Shown one piece after another: positions 20,101 to 28,134 of a stretch of DNA of 64,000 nt (its first letter is position 1; each line of letters opens with the position of its first letter). Under the pieces are notes generated by a model. That model saw nothing but the letters and a program-made list of their open reading frames with translations, ran no database searches and was not told where the DNA came from. A program made the position numbers and the translations under genes. The stretch is from contig OX439131.1 in NCBI GenBank assembly GCA_949318235.1, positions 22,526,802-22,590,801 of the forward strand, given 5' to 3'. The DNA comes from Ecdyonurus torrentis (taxonomy: Eukaryota; Arthropoda; Insecta; Ephemeroptera; Heptageniidae).

Positions 20101-22293
20101 AACATCTTGACTAGGAAAGGATATTGACCCACTTTTTACAACTATTTGTTTGATATTATGGACTTTTAAATTAAGTCACTAATATTATGTTCAATTAAAT
20201 TTAAAAAAAAAAAAAAAAAAAAGTCATAGTTCTTGAATTTGATGGTAGTATTTTATTATTGTAGGAGCAATTGGTAGAAATTACAAATTTTTCATACAGG
20301 CACGTAGATGCACTTCCATTACACATAACCAGCCTCAAGTAATCTTGTGAAGGTAAAAAACAAACATGATATCAATATCAACAGCCACACATACAACAGT
20401 CACCAAGTCAGTTTTTACAATGAAAGTTGGTTACACAAATTTATTTATGTCGTGTACTTGTGTATGGTTTTTAATTTTAAGTGTAGTTGACAAAACACAT
20501 GCATCTTGCAGCTTAGCTCAAATATAGTTTTATACCAGGTCGATGTTGTTGCGAGCAATATGTGTAACTTGTTTGTCAGGCAAAGCAAAATGTCTATCTC
20601 GTTATTTGTTGCACGTAGCAATATGTGTATCTCGTTTTTTGTCGAGCTAAGCAAAATGTGTAAGTCGTGTACGAACGTTATGTAGATGGCGCTCGACTTA
20701 CACATATTGCTACGCGTGACAAAATAACAAGATAGACATTTTGCTTAGCCTGACAAAAAACGAGTTACACATATTGCTTGCAACAACATCGAGCTGTTCT
20801 GTTAACAGAAATGACTCTTTTAGTTTTCAAAACAACTTCCAGAGGAGTTAAAAAAAATACTACAGGGTTTCATTAAGTGTGGCAAATTCTATGGTTAGTG
20901 TGACATAGCATTGATTAGATGACATGGATATTTCTCACCATGTAATAATCAGAAATTCAATAAATTGTCAAGAATCAGATGTGAACGCACCAAAACATCT
21001 TGAAGAACATACTAAGTACATTTATCACACTAGTGATCTCTACACCGTTTTTAAAAGTCGTAAGAAGAAACTTCTCTTTTCTTTTTATATTATAATATGA
21101 AGGTCAATTATGTGAGGTCAATTTAAAATTTTTTTCGAAGTGCCTTAAACAAAGTTAGAATGCAAAGTGTAAATTGGGATATTTTTTTATGGAAGGGGGG
21201 GGGGGGGGGGCTATTCTAAAGTCTATATAAAAAAAAATATGACAATTATTTTCTCTACAAAAGTATAGGCTTATCAACATGTTTGAGTTAAGAGTACTTC
21301 GTATTGACAACATTAGGGGCTTACAAAGCTCGGCTCCCAAAATCGGCCTTTTTTTTTTTTTTTTTTTTATTATTATTTTTTTTTATATATATATTTATTT
21401 ATTGTGATTAATTTGAGTCACTTTCAAAAAGAAAAATGATAAAATTTCAAGTATTTTATTATTTACAATCATCATTTTAAAAATTAAAGGCTTAAGTTTT
21501 ACTGCAATAGATCTCCCTCCCTCCTTTTCTCTGTGTGTACAAGATCTTATCTACTTATTGCAGTTACTAACAATAAATGTCGCTGTAAATAGGGCAATGA
21601 TTGTTACTTGTTTCTTTAATCAATGTAGTACTATATACTGTAAACTATGATCAGTTACCATGGTCCAGCCACAGTCTTTTGCCGCTCATTCGAATTCATT
21701 TTGTTTGAGCCTTTTCCCAGCTGTGGATATCAAAATTCCTTCTGGCTTCCATGCTATTTTTTTAGTATAAAATTATAGTTTAGTCAGAAGGAGATATTTT
21801 CTTAAATTATATATTAATTATACTTTTCTGTGTAATATTCCGTGGTATTTGCTAATAAAAGTTGTGTGTTAATATTCAATTCCTCATCTTATTATATAAA
21901 CTAAGTAAGTTAAAATATTACAAATAAAAGTGTCAAATGCAAAGCAGACATTCAACATCTGCTGTAAGGGTCATTTTCTGTTAGTAAGCAGGTACAAAAT
22001 GAACCATGCAGTAAATGTATGGTTTTGCATTTGACGCTTTCATATATTTCACTCCTACTAAACACTAAACATAAAAATATATAAGATTTTCCAATTATAG
22101 TAATCTCTTGTTAAATAAAAACAAATTTGGAAACTTCTTGGCTTTGAAAGAAAAAACTGATGCAATTACATTTTCTTGTGTACCAGCCAAGCAATGTTTG
22201 TATTGTTTTTGTTTTGATGCAATGCTTTTGTTTGTTGATTTTAGATACAATGCCAAGAGGCGTCACTGGAGAAGGACAAAGCTGAAGTTGTAA
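17107..22293 (+). CDS. RPL39: 60S ribosomal protein L39 (eL39), 3 exons, 51 aa
   Basis: A small basic protein lining the polypeptide exit tunnel of the large ribosomal subunit. Exons 17107-17109 (only the ATG), 17229-17332 and 22245-22293 join in phase to give 51 aa, the invariant family length. The protein begins [16 protein letters not shown], continues [14 protein letters not shown] and ends HWRRTKLKL. An intron directly after the ATG is a known feature of this gene in animals. Intron 2 is 4.9 kb and full of repeats, long for a ribosomal protein gene. A poly(A) signal AATAAA follows at 22349-22354. Sequence choices (AHK, RTGNTIRYNAK) are closer to insects than to vertebrates. Confidence 0.97.
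17542..17582. repeat. Perfect 41-nt palindrome
   Basis: 20-nt arms with a single central base (17562). The left arm starts TATTTGACCATAAATTCAGC and the right arm is its exact complement. It lies 210 nt inside RPL39 intron 2. Confidence 0.9.
17955..18095. repeat. Dispersed repeat, family F10
   Basis: GCTGTGGATAAAGG, CATAGAGTGTGGTTGAG, GGGAACTTTTG and CCAGAGCTGCAC align with 34205-34303 and, inverted, with 14786-14895. A possible fourth fragment (CCTGGACAAAAG) is near 18590. Non-coding. Confidence 0.5.
18930..19070. repeat. GC-rich inverted-repeat cluster
   Basis: Contains GGCCAG...CTGGCC and a strong hairpin AAAGGGGCGTAAC / GTTACGCCCCCTTT. It is a GC-rich patch within the AT-rich RPL39 intron 2. 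Family unknown. Confidence 0.5.
19223..19481. repeat. Foldback element F4 copy 1 with arms made of 33-nt tandem units
   Basis: The ends GATTGTGTTGCGAAC and GTTGCGAA-complementary CGCAACACAATCGAT form inverted termini. The left arm holds four units at an exact 33-nt period (CAAAATGTGT or CAATATGTGT at 19242, 19275, 19308, 19341). The right arm holds three inverted units at 33-nt period (ends at 19397, 19430, 19463). The unit is roughly GCGAAGCAAAATGTGTAAG plus TCGTTTTTTGTCAC. The short unique centre contains CATTACGTTCGGG. Confidence 0.85.
20540..20792. repeat. Foldback element F4 copy 2
   Basis: Same architecture as 19223-19481. The termini are TCGATGTTGTTGC and GCAACAACATCGA. Left-arm units start at 20556, 20586, 20619 and 20652 (30, 33, 33 nt apart), with inverted units opposite. 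The centre is GTACGAACGTTATGTAGATG. Both copies lie in RPL39 intron 2, 1.3 kb apart. Confidence 0.85.
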
Positions 22294-22766
22294 GCACCAA
22301 ACAGGACTCAAGACCCAATTTATTCTACAGGTTCTGTACACTCTGTCAAATAAAAAAACAAATTTATTGTGCTTAAGAAATCCTTTTTATTTATTTAAGA
22401 TCAACACTTTTAATAACATTGTTAATGAATAAATTATAATTAAAGTATGTATAAATCACAAGAATGAAGCAATTAAAAAAATTAATTGACTAAAGTAAAA
22501 GCAGGTACATTTTTTTTTAATTATTAAGTTATTAATGAGAGATCCACTACATATTTCTAATACAAGCACCAAACAATAGACTAGATAATAATACAATGTT
22601 AAAGATTCATAAAGGTGCATTCACATATTCTTAAATTTGTTGTAACTTTGCGCAGCAAAATTATTTTTCCCATTTAAAACAATGCTATTTCACAATTTGC
22701 TGCGCAAAGTTGTAACAAATTTAAGAATATGTGAATGCACCTTAACAATTATTGCTGCACTGAGTA
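22294..22766. terminator. Convergent 3' ends of RPL39 and ferritin
   Basis: RPL39 (plus) has AATAAA at 22349-22354. Minus-strand AATAAA candidates for ferritin lie at about 22364 and 22384-22391. The two transcripts therefore probably end within tens of bases of each other or overlap. The ferritin 3' UTR would then contain the long hairpin at 22612-22743. Confidence 0.55.
22612..22743. repeat. Near-perfect 47-bp-stem hairpin in the ferritin 3' UTR
   Basis: The left arm begins AAGGTGCATTCACATATTC and the right arm ends GAATATGTGAATGCACCTT. The arms match at about 45 of 47 positions around a loop of roughly 38 nt. It starts 23 nt beyond the ferritin stop codon. It could be a MITE (candidate ends AAGGTGCATT) or a functional RNA structure. 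No clear target-site duplication was seen. Confidence 0.85.
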
Positions 22767-23522
22767 TTATTCTAATTTCTCATTAAACATGAAAACACCG
22801 AGACCTTCTCCTACGCGTTGTAGATTTGTGACTTTATCAGCAATCTCCTTGATAGCATCAACTTGTTCTTGGAGATACTCACTCTCAAGGAAGTCACACA
22901 AGTTGGCGTCGCCATGATTTGTAGCTACAGTATGTAGTTTGAGTAAACTCTGCAATGCAGATAAGAAAGTACATGTAACATGGTAAAATTGCATTGGATA
23001 GTTGGGGAAAAAAAAAAAAAAAAAAAAAAAAAAGGAAATCATACAGCAACGCCTGATTAATGCTCTTATTTAGTATACTTGCCTCATTTACTGCTTTTTC
23101 TAATTTTAAAGCTTCCTCCATGGCCTCAACAGCAGTACCCCATGAATTCTTTGGGGGTGTAGCAATATCTTTGAGAATTATGCGACCTCCTCTCTTATTC
23201 TGATATTTCATCAGCTTTTCTGCGTGCTCTCTCTCTTCATCAGATGCATGTTTAAAGTATTTGTAGAAACCAGATAAGGCTACATCATGCCTATCAAAGT
23301 AATATGCCTGTAAAACAAATAGGAAAGTAATGAGTCATGGACTAATTTCAGTATTTGCGCATAAAATAGTAGCAAAGTCGCAAAAAAGGTAGAGAAAAAT
23401 GAAAACTGTTTCCTTACCATTGATAAGTAGACATAGCTTGCATACAGCTCCATATTTATTTGAACATTTATACCATTTTCAGATTCTTCGTGAAAATTTT
23501 GACTAACAGCGTTTTCAGACAT
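22767..23522 (-). CDS. FTH1: Ferritin heavy-type subunit, 3 coding exons, 170 aa
   Basis: Cytosolic iron-storage subunit that oxidises Fe(II) and forms the 24-mer shell. Coding exons on the minus strand: 23418-23522, 23083-23307, 22767-22949, all phase 0. The ferroxidase residues are present: E25 (in NMELYASY), Y32, E59, E60 and H63 (in [10 protein letters not shown]), E in LEKAVNE, and Q in LQEQV. The KYQNKRGG block is intact. There is no signal peptide, so it is not the secreted insect type. The second intron (22950-23082) has a GC donor, AG|GCAAGT, which the reading frame requires. The ATG follows a pyrimidine-rich TTTAAG that could be a splice acceptor, so the 5' UTR may continue in an upstream exon. 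The frame stays open 31 codons further upstream (to 23615), but [13 protein letters not shown] matches the usual start. No iron-responsive element was found close upstream. Confidence 0.96.
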
Positions 23523-23927
23523 CTTAAACGCAAATGAAAAGAAATTTCTTGAATTAGAACTGTGGAGGCTGAAGGCTCGTGAAGTTTTGAAATCTTTTAC
23601 GACGTAATTTGACAATCAGCTGGTTTTGACAGCTTGCGCGCCCAGCTGTTTGAAACATTCGTCATACCGCAAACTCTGAGACAAAGTTTTGGTTGACCAA
23701 ACTGCCGGCAGATGGCACTGCAATAGCGTACCTCAGATATTATAGTTAAGAAAAGACGCACACATTTTTTTATCGGGCCTATATATTATATTCTCTGGCG
23801 TCCGGCGAGCTGGGCAAGTTCGGATAATTTTATATGCGGAAAAAACAGATAACCGTTTATAAAAACGGTTAAAAATTACCACCATAAAAATAATATATAT
23901 CAATTTAATATTTTATATATATATATA

Positions 23928-23950
23928 TATATATCCGGATTTCGGCAGCA

Positions 23951-24026
<76 letters not shown>

Positions 24027-24535
24027 TGCTGCCGAAATCCGGATAAAATTAAAATCCGAATTTTGGAGAAAATTATCCGGATTCACTGATCCGTTTTAAA
24101 TCCGGATCACGATCCGGATCAAATTATCTATTCATGTATCCGGATCGAGATCCGGATAGAAAATCGGATAACGGATAATTTTTTATCCGGATATCGAAAT
24201 CCGGATTTTTTTTCGCTTAATATTTATCATAATTATATGAAATCGTGATCGGGTCATTAATGTAGAAAAAATTAAACGGATCACGATCTTGATCAAATTA
24301 TCCGGATCAATATTATCCGAATATAATCCGGATCTCGATCCGGATCAAAATTATCCAGATTATATACGATCCGGATAAAATTAAAATCCGTATTTCGGAT
24401 AGAAAGTTATCCGGATTCACTGATCCGTTTTAAATCCGGATCCAATATATCCGCCGCGCGGATCGTGATTCAGATATAAAATCGGATATAACGGATCAAT
24501 AATTTTTTATCCGGATTTTTTTCGACACCTCTGAC
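23928..24535. repeat. ATCCGGAT-rich repeat cluster with (TA)n loop
   Basis: An inverted pair, ATCCGGATTTCGGCAGCACT and its complement (about 23930-23950 and 24023-24043), flanks about 33 TA units. It is followed by some sixteen ATCCGGA words. A block with GGATTCACTGATCCGTTTTA occurs twice, about 335 bp apart (near 24080 and 24415), so part is a tandem duplication. A decayed relative is at 32655-32790. Confidence 0.7.
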
Positions 24536-24576
24536 TGCAAGCAGTAGGGGAATAGGGAATAGGTATATTGAAAACA

Positions 24577-24607
24577 ATATAGCACGTACGTCACGTACGC
24601 ACTATAT
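24577..24607. repeat. Imperfect 31-nt palindrome
   Basis: ATATAGCACGTACGT and ACGTACGCACTATAT arms (13 of 15 matching) around a single C. CpG-rich within an AT-rich context. Confidence 0.6.
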
Positions 24608-25657
24608 TCAAAAAATCGCAAAAAAAAAAGTTGCCGCGCGATGTTTGTGAAACTTAAATAAAATGTAACCTACATTATGATTCAAACATGTGTTTGCCTA
24701 TAATAACCTCCACCCACCCCTAAATAGACTTAACATCCGGTTGTTCTTCAAAAATTATAAAAAAATGCTGGTTTTAGGGTCCCAGTTCAACTGGTAATAG
24801 GATTTGGGGCTTGGAAGTTGGATTTTCAGAATCAGCGAGTTCGATTTGGTCTACGTAGACATCAACTTTGCCAAAATCTGACAAAAAGTTTTTTCGTAAA
24901 AAATAGGAAGGGTACCCCCTTGGTAATCTTGTCATTTTTATAAAAAAGAACGATCTTTTGCTATTTACTTCCGTTTAAAACGTCTCATGGCCATGAAACT
25001 TGAAACATTGTTGTTAAATATTTTTTTGGTTGCTTTGCAAAATTAACATTGATTTTATGTTGATTTGGCGTCGAGTTATTGCCAAAAACGCCAAAAATTT
25101 TCAAAAAATGATAAAAATTAGAACTTATTTGAAAATCGCAGTTTTCTCGACGCAAACAGTCACAAATACCTAGGTACTACCTTGCATAAAAATTTTGATG
25201 ATCTGCCACTGTAACTTGCCGAAATATGGCGATTACTATTGCTTCCGTGTCGAAACGTGGCCAGAATGGGTGGTTTTGGTCAAAACTGAACAAAAATCAT
25301 TTATCTCACGCACGTGTCAAAGGATACGTCCATAAATCGATTACAGCAGTCAGATTGCCGAAAATCGCCATAGCCGATTTTTGGCGCCACTTTGAACTTT
25401 AAAAAATCGGTAAAACACCGTTTTTGGACGCATTTTTTATTTTATTTTTAGTAAGATGTCTTTATTTTCGGCATCCCCGCGGTCGTTTTCCGTGGACCCT
25501 GTGATTCTGTGTCGAAAAGTGCCGACGGATACACGCAGCGCGCTATTTTCGGAAATATTTTAAAAATTTATACATAGATATATATAAGTAACACACATAG
25601 CGAGACATTTCTGAGACGTCTAGGCACCACCCGCGATGTATATACCCATCTCTATTC

Positions 25658-25699
<42 letters not shown>

Positions 25700-26027
25700 A
25701 TACATATATACACACAAACAGCGGCCTTCATATTATAAAAGAGACTCGCGCGGGTCGAACAGAGGCGGTGTTTTATTATTTTTTTTTTTTTTATTTTTTT
25801 TTTTTGAGCAGATCGCGTATTTTTAGTAATGGAGAAGAAAAACTTTTAGACAGTGCTAAAGCGGCCATGCCATGGCCAAAAACGATAAAAAAAAAAATAA
25901 AAAAAATTTATGTAGATAATTTATTTGACATATTTGACTGCATATAAGCGGCCATGCCTTCAAACAGTTCTGTGGCCCACCACATCGGATTTCGATCCGA
26001 GTAACGAGCGCGCGCAGCGTGTGAGGA

Positions 26028-26087
26028 AAATGGAGATTGGTAGGCCGTACGGACGCCTTGGCGTCATAGGCCTACCCATCTCCATTT
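26028..26087. repeat. 60-nt hairpin
   Basis: Arms AAATGGAGATTGGTAGGCC and GGCCTACCCATCTCCATTT match at 18 of 19 positions. A nested GACGCC/GGCGTC stem sits in the loop. No associated gene; it could be a small MITE or a structured RNA. Confidence 0.6.
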
Positions 26088-26207
26088 GACGAACACGTGA
26101 GCACGTTCTCGGCTACTCTAAAACGTATAAGTGTATCGCTTTTGTAGTTATATTGGTTATGTGAAAGCAAAAAAAAAAAAAAAAAAAAAAGTCCAAGAAA
26201 TCGAGTT

Positions 26208-26874
26208 TTAAGGTACTACTTTAGGGTAGGAGTGAAATTTTTTTATTATGACTTGAAATTAAGTTAAGGCTGGTGTACCCAAAAATGAAATCAAAAAAAT
26301 TCTATCTTAAAAACTCGCGTCGCAACAGAGCGTCAAAGTATCGCAAATGCCCCGCCCCCTAATGCTAATGAATCTATATTTGGACCCTAATTTTGAATAA
26401 CTTCAAATTTTTTTCAGCGGTTAAAAAAAATACTAGCTTGTTCTTCGTGTTGATTTTTAATGAAAAATGATTTTTCAGATTTTTCTAGAACGAATCTGCC
26501 GAGAAAAAAATTATCGCAAATTGACCCATGTTAATGTGAATATGCAATCTTCATTAATTTTTTTCTCTATAAATGTCTCGTAAAAATCGTTTAAAAAGTC
26601 AAATTCATTAAAACTTGATCTATAGAACACACTAGTATTTTTTGTTTAGAAGTTGGTCAAGAAAAATTTTGCACACGGGGAGCTTAAAGTTTTGTATGTT
26701 TTGCGTGTTAAAGGGGGCGTATCCCAACGACTTTTAATGCTAATTTGCGGAAGATTTGATTTGAGCCGAAACTTTTTGGAGTATAGAGAATTGTTCCTTG
26801 GTTCATTATGAACCTAAAAAGTGATATTAAATTAAATTTTACGACAACATCGCTACCCTAAAGTAGTACCTTAA
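26208..26874. mobile_element. Non-autonomous DNA element with TTAA target sites, 659 bp internal
   Basis: TTAA at 26208-26211 and again at 26871-26874 flank an 18-bp perfect terminal inverted repeat, GGTACTACTTTAGGGTAG at the left and its complement at the right. The interior has no ORF. TTAA duplication is the mark of piggyBac-type elements, but the ends do not start with the usual CCC, so the superfamily is uncertain. Confidence 0.75.
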
Positions 26875-26999
26875 GAGAGGGCAAATTAACACCTCTGTGC
26901 GGGTGTAAATTTATATAAAATGCAGTTGTCACTATTAATTGTTCTCAAAAGAGATCATGGCAAATGCCGTATCGTATAATAATATATATTTAAATTAAA

Positions 27000-27191
27000 A
27001 AATATATATTATAATTTGAAAATTCGAATAAAAAGGTTGAACTACCCCCAAGGGTTTTTTGGCATTTGTTAACAAACAAACTATTGCGTTCGCACGCGAT
27101 ATATCACGCAAGCGCGCGCGCGCGCTTAGCAGCAAAATTTATTTTTAGATGAAAATAAAAGTAATTCGAATTTTTTTAAGGCTATATCCGC

Positions 27192-27228
<37 letters not shown>

Positions 27229-27660
27229 CCACACCCCTTGGGTGCAGGGAGGGATTTAAAACAATATTTTTGTGCAGGTACCGCGTGGTCACCATTGCAC
27301 TTACGAGGTCGAAGTTACCCTAAAATTAACGTTTTTTTGTACTATCGATACCGGAGAGAATTTTAAGGGTGAACCATCCCCCGGCGAGAAATTATTATAA
27401 GTGTAGAAAATTTAATTGTCATGCGTTATATATAGATAAATTAAGATTCCACCAGTAAGAAGTTTCATTAAATACGGAAACTTTTCAAGTTTTGGGTGTT
27501 TTTCACCCCCAATAAACTACCCCCCAGGTATTGGTCAAAACTTTCACCCCAAATATACCAACTCCATTGTTTTTCTACGCCCCCCTCCCAAGGGTGATCT
27601 TTAATTCCCCCTCAAAAACTCGGTGACAAATATTGAAAAGTGTTCAATATAATTTCTATA
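27000..27660. repeat. CCCC-word-rich region, probable old repeat
   Basis: Recurring CACCCC, CCCCCAAGGG and AACTACCCCC words occur on one strand, together with a TA tract (about 27196-27227) and (CG)n at about 27112-27125. No ORF; origin unknown. Confidence 0.3.
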
Positions 27661-28039
27661 TTTAAATTTCGCGCGACTTCCCAAATGCCGATAAAGATTC
27701 AAGTCTAAATAAATAATAGGATCATTGCTTGACTTCGGCCATTTTTGCTCCGATTTGCTCTTCACAGAGTCAGCCAGAAAGTAACAATCTCGGAGGAATT
27801 AGAGACGACACGTTTGTCTCATTTGCGGAAATCCGAACCACCCCAGCTGTTTTTGCGGAAAAAAGTGGAATTAAAGTTAAAAAACATTAAAAAATATATT
27901 ATAAAATAAGCAGCCAAAAGGTCATAATAAGGTTGCTAAATCAAAAATCTTTAATAAATTAGTAAAATTTTCATATTTTGTTGTTTACCATCAATCGGCA
28001 GCAGAATCAAGATCAAAATTCAGCGCGAATTTGACGACC

Positions 28040-28121
28040 GAAAGAGGGCACGAAAGTCGCGCAGCTGCAGCAGCAGCAGGAGCAGACAGCGAGCAGGGGC
28101 AGACGTGCAAACAAAAATGGC
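28040..28121 (+). promoter_or_regulatory. TTC17 5' UTR with CAG-rich tract
   Basis: GC-rich leader with GCAGCTGCAGCAGCAGCAGG and AGCGAGCAGGGGCAGACG just before the start codon. No TATA box is evident nearby. Confidence 0.45.
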
Positions 28122-28134
28122 ATGGGTTCCGTGA
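28117..28134 (+). promoter_or_regulatory. Five-codon upstream ORF overlapping the TTC17 start
   Basis: ATG GCA TGG GTT CCG TGA starts 5 nt before the proposed TTC17 ATG in another frame and ends inside it. Its context (A at -3, G at +4) is better than that of the main ATG at 28122 (G at -3, G at +4). It could lower translation or favour the in-frame ATG at 28140. Confidence 0.6.

Larger units (their letters stand above)
23523..28121. other. Divergent intergenic region, ferritin to TTC17
   Basis: 4.6 kb without a recognisable gene. From left to right it holds the ferritin upstream region, a cluster of ATCCGGAT repeats (23928-24535), AT-rich unique sequence, a TA tract (about 25661-25701), a hairpin (26028-26087), a TTAA-flanked element (26208-26874), a stretch with many CCCC/GGGG words and a (CG)n run (27000-27650), and the TTC17 promoter with CAG repeats (28060-28095). 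Confidence 0.6.

Noticed and set aside
23523..23615. Upstream in-frame Met of ferritin at 23615
   Set aside because: The extension has no ferritin similarity and contains a likely splice acceptor just before the conserved MSEN start.
24075..24100. IRE-like CAGTGA loop with a 5-bp stem on the minus strand
   Set aside because: It lacks the bulged C and lower stem, occurs twice within the ATCCGGAT repeat, and is about 560 bp from the ferritin ATG.
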